Shown: positions 18,173-28,394 of the stretch, piece after piece
How positions within the stretch are numbered: position 1 is the first letter of the stretch
Layout: every line of letters begins with the position of its first letter
Assembly: GCF_030068475.1 (NCBI RefSeq)
Contig: NZ_JAQOSP010000063.1
Location: 107,236-171,235, forward strand
Direction of reading: 5' to 3'
Source of the DNA: Roseofilum acuticapitatum BLCC-M154
Lineage (GTDB): Bacteria > Cyanobacteriota > Cyanobacteriia > Cyanobacteriales > Desertifilaceae
Length of the DNA: 64,000 nt
Made by a program: the position numbers and the translations under genes
Notes under the pieces: model-generated
The model's input: only the letters and a program-made list of their open reading frames with translations
What the model was told of the DNA's origin: nothing
The model's database searches: none

Positions 18173-20662
18173 TTACTTGGGTAATGCCCCTTTCGGATAA
18201 GCAATCCGCTTATGATTAAACTGTTGCCAAACCCGGACAAAGGTATCGGCAATCACGCCCATTTCCTCGCGTTTCAAGCCCGAATCCACCAACTGATTAT
18301 CTTGCCATCTGGCTCTGAGGATTTTATTGACCATGGCTAAGGCTTCTTCGTAGGTGGCTTCTTTGAGCGATCGCAACGCTGCCTCACAAGAGTCGGCCAA
18401 CATCACAATTCCGGTCTCCCGTGACTGGGGAATCGGCCCCGGATAGCGGAAATCCTCCTCATGCACCCTTAAATCCGGGTCACTCTCCGCCATTTGTTTA
18501 GCCTGGTAATAGAAAAAGGCAATCAGCATCGAGCCTTGATGTTCGGGAATAAACGCCCGCACGGCCTTGGGTAGGCGATACTGTTTGGCCAACACCAAAC
18601 CTTCACTCACATGCTTCTTAATAATTTCGGCACTTTTCCAGGGGTCTTGAATTTCATCATGCTTATTGGGGCCACCCATTTGATTTTCAATAAAGCCTAG
18701 GGGGTCATGCATCTTACCAATATCATGGTAAAGGGTTCCAGCGCGGACTAACTCACAATTGCCGCCCAGGGTGCGGGTCGCTGCTTCTGCCAGGGTAGAC
18801 ACAAAGAGGGTATGTTGAAACGTTCCCGGAGCTTCAGCCGCTAACCGTTGCAGCAGGGGACGATTGGGGTTAGAAATTTCCGCCAAGCGCACCGGAGTGA
18901 CCAAATCAAACAAATGTTCAAGATAGGGACTTAATCCCAAAGCGGCAATACTCGAAGCGAGTCCCCCCAACCCTTGCAAAGCCGAACGAGTTAACAGAGG
19001 TTGCCAAGTAATTCCCGGAATTGCGGTTTGAATCAGGGTGACTACCAAATAGGTGACGCTTTGGGTCATCCCCACTCCCATTCCCAGAAGAGCGGCTTCT
19101 TCCCGCGATCGCATCCGGCCGGCCATGATGGCGGCTAAGATTCCTCCCGCAGCACTAGCCAACCACTGATTCCAAATCACATCCATACCCACGGGCAGTA
19201 CGGCCGCAATTAGGCTCACAACCGTGGTGGCTAAGGTAGATCCATAGAAGCCACCCAACAATAGGCCGATTCCCGATAAGGCGATCGAAGGGAAATTCAG
19301 GCTGACGAGCAAGGGAGAAGTTAAGGTCAGCAAGAGGATCAGAATCCGGTCTCGTTGACGCATTCCCGAATGGACACGCTTTTCGATTAACCAAAAAATG
19401 GTTACTGAGCCGCTAATAAGTAGAGCATAAGCAGTTAAGCCCTGCCAATTAATCTGACGTTGACTTAATTCAAAATGGTCGATGAGAACAAATTGCTTAT
19501 CTGAAATTTTTTCCCCTTTATGAACAATTACGTCATCCTCATTGACCTGATATTCAATGGGGGGGAAAGCCTCAGCCGCTTTTTCTGCTAGGCGGTTGGC
19601 CTCTTCTTTATCATGAATCAGATTATGTTGTCCTTTCAGAATCATGTGTAAAGTATCTGAGGCAAACTTTTGGGTTTCTGGGGGAACCCAATCTTGAACT
19701 TGCAGGGCGATCGCCTGTTGCAGTTGTCGCTCTGGTAATCCTTCGGCCAGACCTTGGGTTAATATCCGCTCTAGACTTTGCTTAATACCGGTTTGAGTTT
19801 CCTCCCAAGTGGTCTCACTCCAATCAAATAAAGCTGGAGTATACAAAGAGGTGTTACTACTGGTTTGTTGGCTTCTCAGCTTCTGTAAAGCAAATTCATA
19901 GTTGTTGCGCGATTCTGAAATGATAAGCAGCACATTTGCCCACTCGCTCTCAGAACTCTGTTGTTTCAGGCTTTGCAATTGAGCGATCGCCCCCTGAAGT
20001 TGGGGATTAAGCACCAGAGGATATTGCACATCTACCCCAGCACGGTTCGAGTTAGGGGTTTCTTCTGGGTCTGTATTTTCCTGGTCTGGAAAGGTTTTCA
20101 GGATTTCTGTAATCTGTTGCCATTCACTATCAGAGAGTTGGCGTAAATAGCGCTGGGTTTCCAGGGGCAAAAGCGACTCATCCACATAAGGAAATGCTCC
20201 CGTTTGCGATCGCAAAGACTCTCCTTGACTCAATGCACTGTCGAGGGTTGTTTTGAGTTCTTGGTTTAACTCTAAATTAATTTTCAGGACAGTATAGGAA
20301 CCATTACGGAGTTGTTTTCTCCGGTTTTCCGTCTCCTTTGCATCAACTACTGTTTCTGCACGAGGGGCCGTAATAGTTGTTGGGGCGAAGGTTCCCGGTC
20401 TGAGTTGGGGAGTGCTATAAAAGCGGTAACCGAAAGAGCTGGTGACTGAGGCCACTGCAACCACAAAGAAAGCCGTTGGTGGAATTTTCTTCACTGAGTT
20501 TTGGCTAGAGCGGCTTTGGGTGGTATTGGCAACATGATTCCCTGATGATTTCGGGGAAGGGGAAACGGTTTTGTATCCAGGTTGGCGTTGTTCGGGAGAA
20601 TTGGTGATGTACATGCGCCACCATTGGTCTACCCGTTTACTTAGTGCTTGCAAAGATTTCAT
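18173..20662 (-). CDS. PgpH-like 7TM receptor with HD phosphodiesterase domain
   Basis: 829 residues from the ATG at 20662; a TTG at 20674 would add four residues. One membrane anchor lies near residue 75. An extracytoplasmic 7TMR-HDED domain follows (about 100-400), then seven membrane helices (about 410-600) and a cytoplasmic HD domain with LYHDIGKM near residue 645. Proteins of this layout (PgpH) hydrolyse c-di-AMP in Gram-positive bacteria. The HD residues are intact, so the same activity is likely here; this is inference from the family. The extracellular domain suggests an unknown ligand. Confidence 0.9.
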   Translation of the reverse strand: MKSLQALSKRVDQWWRMYITNSPEQRQPGYKTVSPSPKSSGNHVANTTQSRSSQNSVKKIPPTAFFVVAVASVTSSFGYRFYSTPQLRPGTFAPTTITAPRAETVVDAKETENRRKQLRNGSYTVLKINLELNQELKTTLDSALSQGESLRSQTGAFPYVDESLLPLETQRYLRQLSDSEWQQITEILKTFPDQENTDPEETPNSNRAGVDVQYPLVLNPQLQGAIAQLQSLKQQSSESEWANVLLIISESRNNYEFALQKLRSQQTSSNTSLYTPALFDWSETTWEETQTGIKQSLERILTQGLAEGLPERQLQQAIALQVQDWVPPETQKFASDTLHMILKGQHNLIHDKEEANRLAEKAAEAFPPIEYQVNEDDVIVHKGEKISDKQFVLIDHFELSQRQINWQGLTAYALLISGSVTIFWLIEKRVHSGMRQRDRILILLLTLTSPLLVSLNFPSIALSGIGLLLGGFYGSTLATTVVSLIAAVLPVGMDVIWNQWLASAAGGILAAIMAGRMRSREEAALLGMGVGMTQSVTYLVVTLIQTAIPGITWQPLLTRSALQGLGGLASSIAALGLSPYLEHLFDLVTPVRLAEISNPNRPLLQRLAAEAPGTFQHTLFVSTLAEAATRTLGGNCELVRAGTLYHDIGKMHDPLGFIENQMGGPNKHDEIQDPWKSAEIIKKHVSEGLVLAKQYRLPKAVRAFIPEHQGSMLIAFFYYQAKQMAESDPDLRVHEEDFRYPGPIPQSRETGIVMLADSCEAALRSLKEATYEEALAMVNKILRARWQDNQLVDSGLKREEMGVIADTFVRVWQQFNHKRIAYPKGALPK

Positions 20663-20882
20663 TGTGGCACCCAACTCAAAGAAGGCTACAGGGTTTTTGA
20701 TCGGGTCTGATTCAAGAACCCGGATAATACTCAGGGCGGGTTTGGTTTAAGCTGTCGTTTTTCCACTCCCTCTTAGGAATTAGGAGAATTTAGCACAGGG
20801 ATGATGCTTCCTCATCTAGACTATCTTAGCGTGACCCGATCGCTTGTGGATCGCTGTTGGGTTTTTGGGGGATATGACAGCT

Positions 20883-21611
20883 TTATTCCGGGTTACGGAT
20901 GACCCAATCTGCTCCTGACCAACTGGCGAGCAGATGGGCGCTCAGGGTATTTAATTGTCCGATCCCGTGGGGCCAAGGAGTGTGGGGGTCTTTAATTTTA
21001 TGATCTAGGAAGACTTGCCAAGGTAGGGGAATCCCTAAACGGGTTTGGTGGGTTCCGCAGAGGGTGGCAGCAATGCGGGAACTCAGGGAGGGGTGTGAGC
21101 AGGTTTTCTGGGCTAGGGCGATCGCCCCTGGAAAGGAGTAGGAACTCTTGACAAAGGTCTGTAAACCCTCGATCAAGGGCGAGTCAAGGGGAAAGTCATC
21201 TAAGGCATAGTGGCTGAAGTGGGCTAAGTGCGATCGCCCATAAGCGATTAAATCCCTTGGACTCACATAGCCTTCAACGAGGGCACTGAGGCTGATGGCA
21301 AGGAGTAATCCTGGGGTATGCCATTCTGAAGATAGCTGATAATGATTGGCGATCGCCCTCCAACCATCCACCAAGGAGTCGAGATCCTCATGGAAATAGA
21401 GGGAGATGGGCAAAATCAGCCCAGTAACCTCCCAAGGTTGAGCCACCGGTAGATTCTGGGGTCTTAAAGTGCCCTGTTGAATCAACTGTTGGCATCCGCA
21501 AACGACCAATTTTGACCAAACTGAATCTGAAAGGGGGGAGGAAAAATCGGCGATCGCCGCTCCCCAAAGTGCCCCCTGAAACCGACTAGATAAGGTAGAG
21601 GTCATATCCAT
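20883..21611 (-). CDS. Degenerate ADP-ribosylglycohydrolase-like protein
   Basis: 242 residues. The start RFQGALWGAAIAD resembles the ARH/DraG opening (RxxGxLxGxAxGD), and the C-terminal SRIAATLCGTHQTRLGIPLPW resembles the terminal helices of that fold. The paired acidic metal ligands expected after the first motif and near the C terminus are not seen. It therefore looks like a catalytically inactive member kept in cyanobacteria. A second ATG at 21605 is possible. The function is unknown. It lies downstream of cp12 on the same strand. Confidence 0.55.
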   Translation of the reverse strand: MDMTSTLSSRFQGALWGAAIADFSSPLSDSVWSKLVVCGCQQLIQQGTLRPQNLPVAQPWEVTGLILPISLYFHEDLDSLVDGWRAIANHYQLSSEWHTPGLLLAISLSALVEGYVSPRDLIAYGRSHLAHFSHYALDDFPLDSPLIEGLQTFVKSSYSFPGAIALAQKTCSHPSLSSRIAATLCGTHQTRLGIPLPWQVFLDHKIKDPHTPWPHGIGQLNTLSAHLLASWSGADWVIRNPE

Positions 21612-21703
21612 CCAAGACGTAAACCCTTTTGATTGAAAAGGGCCGAGTGAAACCCGTCACTCAGCCCCATAGAGATACTTAACCCAGACTTAGGGCTAGG
21701 GGT

Positions 21704-21928
21704 TTAGTCCTCATAAATACGGCATTCAGCCGCATCTGGATTACTATCGCAATATTGTTCAAACCCACTTTTAGGCTTGATTTGTTCTTGGTGAGAAGCT
21801 TCAGCTTGCAGTTCTTCGACTGCATCCCAAGCCGCAGCACATTGAGCCGAGTCAGCCCCTTGTGCATCACAAACAGCACGAGCTTCAGTTAACTCTTGGT
21901 CAATTTTCGATTTGATGTCGTTGGTCAT
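21704..21928 (-). CDS. cp12: Calvin-cycle regulator CP12
   Basis: 74 residues, the standard length. Both redox Cys pairs are present: Cys20/Cys30 and Cys60/Cys69. The core AWDAVEELQAEASH and the GAPDH-binding tail ending CRIYED match CP12 closely. The protein is intrinsically disordered. In its oxidised state it ties phosphoribulokinase and GAPDH into an inactive complex in the dark, and reduced thioredoxin releases them. It is divergent from the FIST gene across about 270 bp. Confidence 0.97.
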   Translation of the reverse strand: MTNDIKSKIDQELTEARAVCDAQGADSAQCAAAWDAVEELQAEASHQEQIKPKSGFEQYCDSNPDAAECRIYED

Positions 21929-22198
21929 AAGATAGGGTTTTAGATGTTCAGTAATTGTTCTTCAAAGGATAAGTTAAACCACTCTGCCCGTTTCTGCATT
22001 ATCCTAACTTAGTCATAACGGAATCTGACGGGCGATCCAGGGGTTGATTGCAATTTTTTAAGATTTCCTGAGTATTCAGTAGCCGTCCAGTGACAGCTTG
22101 AGAAATCCTGAGTCCGGGTCGCAAGTGGCTTAAGGTTACCGTATTAATTTAATATTAAAACAGGTTTACACAATAGGGGAGTCGAAAGATTGGAGCAG

Positions 22199-23467
22199 AT
22201 GCAGTGGGCAAATGCCTTATCTACCCGTCCATCTCTGGAGGCTGCGATCGCTGAAGTTGTCGAAACCGTCCATCGACAAATACCCGAACCCGCCTCTATT
22301 GGGCTAGTTTTTATCTCGTCTGCCTTTACCAGCGAATTTTCCCGCTTAATGCCCTTGCTGCAAGAAAAGCTCAACACTCCGGTGTTGATCGGCTGTGGGG
22401 GAGGAGGCATCATTGGGATGGTCTCTGGAGAGAGTCCCGAAGAATTTGAAGATCAAGCGGCCTTAAGTTTAACTCTAGCCCGATTACCGGGGGTGGAGGT
22501 GACCGCTTTTTATATTGATACAGAAGAATTACCCGACCTAGATGGCCCTCCGGATCAGTGGGTGGAGTTGGTGGGAGTCTCTCCAGAAAACCATCCTCAT
22601 TTGATTCTCTTGGGCGATCCCATGTCTCCGGGTTTGAATGATTTGCTTCAGGGTTTAGATTTTGCCTATCCCCATAGTCTGAAGGTGGGTGGATTAGCCA
22701 GTTCGAGTCCAGTCAATCATGGCAGTAGTTTATTTTATAATTACGAACTCTATAGCGAGGGGGTCGTGGGGTTGGCCCTAAGTGGCAATATTGCCGTAGA
22801 AACGATTGTGGCTCAAGGTTGCCGTCCCATTGGTTCGATCTATCAAATTACTAAGGCTGAACGCAATATTGTTTTAGAGCTACAAGAACAAGAGGCGAGT
22901 GGATTTGGGGGCGGTAAAACGGGCGTTCCCTTGGAAATTTTGCGGGAAACAGTGGGTCGGTTAAGTGAAGAAGACCGGGAGTTGGCGCAAGATTCTCTGT
23001 TTGTGGGAGTGGCAAGTGATAGTTTTAAGTGTGAGTTGGAGGCGGAAGATTTTTTAATTCGCAATTTGTTGGGGATCGATCCCAGAATCGGGGCTTTGGC
23101 GATCGCCGAACGGGTGAGAATTGGTCAACGGATTCAATTTCATTTGCGAGATGCTTTGGCTTCGGAAGAAGAGTTACGAAATTTACTGGTTCGATACCGA
23201 CAACAATGGGATCGACAAACTGGGGACAAGCGGTTTTCTCCATCAACTCGTCCTTCTAGAGCGGGGGCTTTGATGTTTACTTGTTTGGGTAGGGGAGAAC
23301 AACTCTACGATCGGCCGAATGTGGATTCGGGTTTATTTCAGAGATACTTCCAGTCGATTCCCCTGAGTGGTTTTTTCTGTCAAGGTGAAATTGGCCCGGT
23401 AGGAGGAAATACGTTTTTACATGGATATACTTCAGTGTTTGCAATTTTCTATCAACCGGAGGTTTAG
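22199..23467 (+). CDS. FIST N/FIST C domain sensory protein
   Basis: 422 residues from the ATG at 22199; a TTG at 22190 is less likely. The FIST N domain (about 20-225) includes LIGCGGGGIIG and LGDPMSPG, and FIST C (about 230-405) includes IDPRIGALAIAERV and FSPSTRPSRAGALMFTCLGRGEQLY. The family is a predicted small-ligand sensor, often linked to GGDEF or kinase signalling. It overlaps the convergent diguanylate cyclase gene by 4 bp. Confidence 0.92.
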   Translation: MQWANALSTRPSLEAAIAEVVETVHRQIPEPASIGLVFISSAFTSEFSRLMPLLQEKLNTPVLIGCGGGGIIGMVSGESPEEFEDQAALSLTLARLPGVEVTAFYIDTEELPDLDGPPDQWVELVGVSPENHPHLILLGDPMSPGLNDLLQGLDFAYPHSLKVGGLASSSPVNHGSSLFYNYELYSEGVVGLALSGNIAVETIVAQGCRPIGSIYQITKAERNIVLELQEQEASGFGGGKTGVPLEILRETVGRLSEEDRELAQDSLFVGVASDSFKCELEAEDFLIRNLLGIDPRIGALAIAERVRIGQRIQFHLRDALASEEELRNLLVRYRQQWDRQTGDKRFSPSTRPSRAGALMFTCLGRGEQLYDRPNVDSGLFQRYFQSIPLSGFFCQGEIGPVGGNTFLHGYTSVFAIFYQPEV

Positions 23468-24522
23468 AAGGTGTATTCGCTAGATTCATCGGGTTGTTCG
23501 AGGCGATCGCGACCCTGCTCTTTGGCTCGGTATAGTCCTCGATCGGCGGCTTGAATCAGTTGGGTCGCCGAACACTTATCCTCTGGAAAAGCGCAAGCAA
23601 TGCCTAAACTGAGGGTAATCCGATCGCTGACTTGGGATTGGTCATGGGGAATGTTCAGTTGCTGGATTTGGGTGCGAATATTGCGGGCAACGGCGATTGC
23701 CCCTGCCGCATCCGTTTGCGGTAGAACCACAGCAAATTCTTCTCCCCCATAGCGAGCGACTAAATCTTGAGGACGACGGACAGCCCTTTGAATGCCTTGG
23801 GCAATCTCTTGTAAACAGCGATCGCCCTGAAGATGACCGTAGCGATCGTTATAGAACTTAAAATAATCCACATCTGCCAGAATCAAGGATAAGGGAGTTT
23901 CGGCCCGTTTCATTTGTCGGACTTCCCTCTCTAACACCTCATCAAAGTAGTGGCGGTTGGCTAACTGGGTGAGGCGATCGATCCCGGCTAACCGTTGCAA
24001 TTGTTGATTAGCATCCGTGAGTTGTTGAAATTTTTGGGTTTGTTCCCACCAACGTTTTACCCGTTGAACCAAAAGGGTTCCATGAATGGGTGTGGGAATA
24101 ATATCAACAATACCCAGGTTAAAAGCCTGGTTGACCCAATCATAATCCTCTAAGGAATGGATCATAAAAATTCCCACAGTCCCCGGTTCCCTTTGGGCAT
24201 ACCACAGACTCTGCAACTGTTGACAACAGGTGAGGCTATCACCATCGGCGAGAGAACCCTCTAACAAAATGATATCTGGCTCCGTTTCTTCTGCCTGGCT
24301 TAACCCGGTTGTTGCGCCATCCGCTTGAGTGACAACATAGCCTTGATCGCTCATCAGGGTACTCATGCGATCGCCCAATTCCGGATTGCTGGCGATCGTC
24401 AATACCCTAGGAGGACTGGGGGAATGGGGGTTTCCCCGTCCCCCAGAAATTAATTCAAAGGGGCCACCGGGTGCAGGGAATTTGATCGCAGATGAAGGAT
24501 GGGGATAGATAGAAAATAGCAT
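23464..24522 (-). CDS. Diguanylate cyclase with N-terminal receiver-like domain
   Basis: 352 residues. Residues about 40-160 form a receiver-like fold, with DIILLEGSLADG in place of a canonical phospho-Asp region. A short coiled segment leads to a GGDEF domain (about 190-345). The active site is GGEEF near residue 259, and an RPQD inhibitory site precedes it by five residues, so product feedback is likely. It makes c-di-GMP from GTP. The first 40 residues are Pro/Gly-rich and poorly conserved, so the true start may be further downstream. It is divergent from the multi-PAS kinase and convergent with the FIST gene. Confidence 0.88.
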   Translation of the reverse strand: MLFSIYPHPSSAIKFPAPGGPFELISGGRGNPHSPSPPRVLTIASNPELGDRMSTLMSDQGYVVTQADGATTGLSQAEETEPDIILLEGSLADGDSLTCCQQLQSLWYAQREPGTVGIFMIHSLEDYDWVNQAFNLGIVDIIPTPIHGTLLVQRVKRWWEQTQKFQQLTDANQQLQRLAGIDRLTQLANRHYFDEVLEREVRQMKRAETPLSLILADVDYFKFYNDRYGHLQGDRCLQEIAQGIQRAVRRPQDLVARYGGEEFAVVLPQTDAAGAIAVARNIRTQIQQLNIPHDQSQVSDRITLSLGIACAFPEDKCSATQLIQAADRGLYRAKEQGRDRLEQPDESSEYTF

Positions 24523-24716
24523 TTGAGAATTGTTGGAACTCTATAGTTCTACTATCGGAGATGGGGAGAAATTTCTCAGTGATAGAGCTGTGGCAAGGGG
24601 GTGATAGTTCCTCAGTCTTTTGAGTGACTGAAGCAAACCCTAGCGAGTGAGTTGGATCACTTGCCAAGAATGCCAAGATAGAAGGAGGGAGAGTTTATGT
24701 TAGGGAGGAGCCAGGG

Positions 24717-27227
24717 GTGAATGAGGTGCTGCTAGTTGAAGAGGTGGAGCGTTTGAAGCAGCAGATCTGCCAATTAGAGGCAGAAAATGAAGCTTTACGC
24801 AAACGCTATGGAGGAGTTGGGGAGAACTCTGGGTTAGAAGAGGAGGTGGAGTATCGGGTTCGGGAACGCACGGCGCAGTTAGAGGAACAAATTCGCGAGC
24901 GCCGTTTGCTTGAGGAGCAGTTAGGCCAAGCTGAGACGCAGATGCGCTCAATTTTTCAGGCGATGCAGGATATCGTTTTAGTTTTAGATAGCAATCTTCA
25001 GGAGATTGAAGTTATTCCCACCCATCCAATGATTTTTGCCCATCCTCAATGGGATGTTGTCAGTCAGACTTTGGAGTTGTTTTGGGATGGGGAGCAGGCG
25101 GAGATTTTTCGCACTGAGATTGGGAGATCGCTGGATCGACAACATCCCGTCACCTTTGAGTATAGTTTGCGGCAAGGCAATCGGGACTTATGGTTTACCA
25201 GTCATATTTCCCCCATTTCCAAGACTTCAGTGGTTTGGGTCGCACGGGAAATTACCGATCGCAAGGAGGCAGAACTGCGGCTTCAGAATATTCGGGAACA
25301 GTTGGAGATGATTGTGGAGCAGCGCACCGCAGCCCTGCAACGGTTGAATGGGGAATTAGAGCAGAGGGTGGAGGAGCGAACCGCCCAGTTGCAGGAGGCT
25401 AATGAGCAGTTGCGTCAGGAAATTGGCGATCGCCATCAAACCCAGGAGGAATTGAGACGCTCTAAGCAGTTATTGCAATTGGTGATGGATAATATTCCCC
25501 AGTTTATTGTCTGGAAAGACTTAAATTCTGTTTATTTGGGTTGTAATCGCAATTTTGCCCAGTTAGCGGGGCTATCGACTCCCAAAGAGATTGTCGGTAA
25601 AACCGATTATGATTTATTTTGGACGACTCAAGAAGCCCATTGGTATCGACAGGGCGATCGCCGCGTCATGAGTCGCAATAAACCCGAATATCATCGAGTG
25701 GAGACCAAGTTTCAACCCGATGGCAGCCGTTTATGGATTGATACCAATACCATTCCCCTTCATGATGCCCAAGATCAAGTCGTGGGGATTTTAAGAACCT
25801 ATGAAAATGTCACCGAACGCAAGCAGATTGAAGAGCAATTACGGTTAACTCAGTTTACTCTCAATCGTTTAGGCGATATTGTCTTGCTCATTTCGGCTGA
25901 AGCACAGTTATTTTATGTTAATGAGGCTGCCTGTCGCACTTTGGGATATGAGCGATCGGAGTTATTAAATCTGAACTTTTATCAGATTGATACCTTCTAT
26001 TGCGACCAGACTTGGAGCGCCCACTGGCATGAATTGCGTCAGCTAAAATCTCTCACCTTTGAATCCGTTCTTTGGAAAAAGGATGGTACAGCTATTCCAG
26101 TAGAAGTGCGGATGAATTATTTGGAATTTAATGGTAAAGAATATAATTGTGGTATTTTTCGCGATATTTCTGAACGAAAAAAAGCAGAGGAAGCACTGCG
26201 AGAAAGTGAAGAGCGATTTAGAGCAATTTTTGAGCAAGTGGCGGTAGGAATGGCGATCGTAACCTTAAATGGACATTTTTTCCGAGTTAATCAGAAGTTT
26301 TGTGATATTCTTGGATATAATCGCCCGGAAATGCTATCGAGAACCTTTGAAACGATTACTGCACCAGAAGATTCACCTAAATTAATGGAAGCCATCGATA
26401 ATATTTTGACTCAGGGTCATGCAAGTGAAACCTTAGAAAGCCAATATATTTGCAAAGATAATACCATGGTTTGGGGTCACGTAACCATCTCTTTAGTCCG
26501 CAAAACTTCTGGCGAAAATCATTATTATATTTGGGTATTTGAAGAAATTAGCGATCGCAAAAAAGCCGAAGAAAAACTCAAAGCTTCTCTGAAAGAGAAA
26601 GAAGTCTTACTCAAGGAAATTCATCATCGGGTCAAAAATAACTTAATGGTGGTCTCTAATTTATTGGAATTGCAATCTGAATATCTAGAAAATCCTAGCC
26701 TGATTAAAATTTTATCAGATAGCCAGAATCGCATTTATTCAATGCTATTGCTCCACGAAAAGCTGTATAAAAATACTAACCTCGATCGAATTAAATTTGA
26801 TGAATACCTGGAATCTTTAGTAGAAGGCTTGCTCGATTCTTATCAAGGAAGAGATCAACAGATTGATGTGGTTTTAGACTTGAAATCGATCGATCTTAAT
26901 ATCGAAACAGCTAATCCTTGTGGATTAATTGTTAATGAATTAGTCTCTAATGCCTTAAAACATGCCTTTCCTAATAAACCAGAAAATTATCGAGGATTGA
27001 TTTGTTTACGGCTAGATAAAGATCCGGATCGAGTCATCACGATTGAAGTTCAAGATAACGGTATTGGATTGCCCTCTAATTTTGATATTTACCAAGTAGA
27101 TACCATGGGATTAGAACTCGTCTGTACTTTAGCAGAGCAATTGAAAACTAAGCCAGAAATTATTCCTGGAATAGGGACTCATATTCGATTGAAATTTTCA
27201 GAACTTAAATATCCTCGGAGGTGGTAA
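24717..27227 (+). CDS. Multi-PAS sensor histidine kinase (HisKA_2 type)
   Basis: 836 residues from a GTG at 24717, with a GGAGGAG upstream. A coiled coil (about 1-70) is followed by a PAS domain, a second long coiled coil (about 190-240) and three further PAS/PAC units ending in IFRDISERKKAEE-like linkers. The H-box is EIHHRVKNN near residue 634, typical of HisKA_2, followed by an HATPase with NELVSNALKHAFPN and DNGIGLP. No membrane segments are seen, so it is a soluble sensor. Its stop lies 2 bp before the downstream receiver-kinase gene, so the two are co-translated partners. Confidence 0.92.
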   Translation: MNEVLLVEEVERLKQQICQLEAENEALRKRYGGVGENSGLEEEVEYRVRERTAQLEEQIRERRLLEEQLGQAETQMRSIFQAMQDIVLVLDSNLQEIEVIPTHPMIFAHPQWDVVSQTLELFWDGEQAEIFRTEIGRSLDRQHPVTFEYSLRQGNRDLWFTSHISPISKTSVVWVAREITDRKEAELRLQNIREQLEMIVEQRTAALQRLNGELEQRVEERTAQLQEANEQLRQEIGDRHQTQEELRRSKQLLQLVMDNIPQFIVWKDLNSVYLGCNRNFAQLAGLSTPKEIVGKTDYDLFWTTQEAHWYRQGDRRVMSRNKPEYHRVETKFQPDGSRLWIDTNTIPLHDAQDQVVGILRTYENVTERKQIEEQLRLTQFTLNRLGDIVLLISAEAQLFYVNEAACRTLGYERSELLNLNFYQIDTFYCDQTWSAHWHELRQLKSLTFESVLWKKDGTAIPVEVRMNYLEFNGKEYNCGIFRDISERKKAEEALRESEERFRAIFEQVAVGMAIVTLNGHFFRVNQKFCDILGYNRPEMLSRTFETITAPEDSPKLMEAIDNILTQGHASETLESQYICKDNTMVWGHVTISLVRKTSGENHYYIWVFEEISDRKKAEEKLKASLKEKEVLLKEIHHRVKNNLMVVSNLLELQSEYLENPSLIKILSDSQNRIYSMLLLHEKLYKNTNLDRIKFDEYLESLVEGLLDSYQGRDQQIDVVLDLKSIDLNIETANPCGLIVNELVSNALKHAFPNKPENYRGLICLRLDKDPDRVITIEVQDNGIGLPSNFDIYQVDTMGLELVCTLAEQLKTKPEIIPGIGTHIRLKFSELKYPRRW

Positions 27228-27229
27228 CT

Positions 27230-28342
27230 ATGGGTGAGATTCGGATTTTAATTGTAGAAGATGAATTACTGATTGCTAAAGGACTAGCAAGGAAGTTAAA
27301 AAAATTGGGTTATCAGGTGATGGATATTGTTGCTTCTGGCGAAGAGGCAATCCAATATAGCAAAACTCATAAGCCCGATCTGATTTTAATGGATATTGTT
27401 CTAGAAGGAGAGATAGATGGCATAGAAGCGGCTCAAAAAATCAATCAATCTCAGTCGATTCCGATTATCTATTTAACTGCCTATGCCGACGATGCTACCC
27501 TAGTGAGAGCAGAAGATAGTAATTATTATGGTTATTTGCTCAAACCCTATAAAGAGCGAGAATTGTATGCCACTATGAAAATGGCATTAAAGAAATGGGA
27601 AGACGATCAAATTCTCCGTCAATCTTTAGCCATTGCCAATGCTAAAAATGAAGAAAAATCTCGCTATTTATCCCTGACATCTCATGACTTGAGAAATCCC
27701 TTGACCACGATTCAGGTTTCAGCAGAGATGCTCAAGGATTATGGGGATAAACTCTCAGAAGAAAAGAAACAAAAGCATTTAGATTGGATTAAATCTTCTG
27801 TGAAAAATATCAATACTTTGTTGGAAGATATTCTGACTTTAAATCAAGCTGATGCAGGAAAATTGAACTTTGAACCACAATCAGTGAATTTAGTGGAGTT
27901 GAGTGGATCAATTGTTCATGATTTTGAGTTAATTGCCACAGAAAAACATCAGATAATTTTGCAAACTTCTGAACCAGAAATCATAGTGGACTGCGATGTT
28001 AAATTGCTCTATCATATCCTGGGAAATTTGCTCTCTAATGCGATTAAATACTCACCAGATGGAGGAGCAATTACCCTCAGTATCTCCCTTAGCGCTACGG
28101 ATGTGATTTTGGTGATTGAAGATGAAGGGATTGGATTTCCAGCAGAGTATCAACCGAAACTCTTTACCCAATTTGAACGAGCTGGTAATGTTGGCTCAAT
28201 TAAAGGTACAGGGTTAGGACTTTCGATTGTGAAATATGCTGTAGAGTGCCATGGGGGAACCATTAGTCTGTCATCGGAAGAAGGAATAGGGACAAAGGCG
28301 ATCGTAACTCTCCCCTGTCTTCCCCCAGTCCCTGTACACTAG
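27230..28342 (+). CDS. Receiver-histidine kinase hybrid
   Basis: 370 residues from the ATG at 27230, with GGAGG 8 nt upstream. The N-terminal receiver domain has the acidic pair VEDE, the phospho-acceptor Asp near residue 55 in LILMDIVLEG, and the Lys in LLKPYKE. The HisKA domain has the H-box LTSHDLRNPLTT, and the HATPase domain has GNLLSNAIKYSP and GTGLGLSIVK. It probably receives phosphate from the upstream kinase. Its last 49 bp plus stop are duplicated beyond the adjacent toxin-antitoxin cassette. Confidence 0.92.
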   Translation: MGEIRILIVEDELLIAKGLARKLKKLGYQVMDIVASGEEAIQYSKTHKPDLILMDIVLEGEIDGIEAAQKINQSQSIPIIYLTAYADDATLVRAEDSNYYGYLLKPYKERELYATMKMALKKWEDDQILRQSLAIANAKNEEKSRYLSLTSHDLRNPLTTIQVSAEMLKDYGDKLSEEKKQKHLDWIKSSVKNINTLLEDILTLNQADAGKLNFEPQSVNLVELSGSIVHDFELIATEKHQIILQTSEPEIIVDCDVKLLYHILGNLLSNAIKYSPDGGAITLSISLSATDVILVIEDEGIGFPAEYQPKLFTQFERAGNVGSIKGTGLGLSIVKYAVECHGGTISLSSEEGIGTKAIVTLPCLPPVPVH

Positions 28343-28344
28343 AT
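28294..28344. repeat. Direct repeat copy 1 flanking the toxin-antitoxin pair
   Basis: This is the 3' end of the receiver-kinase gene including its TAG stop. It matches 28960-29012, with only a 2-nt insertion and near-perfect identity over the final 39 bp (CTCTCCCCTGTCTTCC... to ...CACTAGAT). Confidence 0.93.
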
Positions 28345-28394
28345 AGCCGCCAACTGTTAAGATAATTTTAGACAAAGTTTGTAGGGATCAAACT

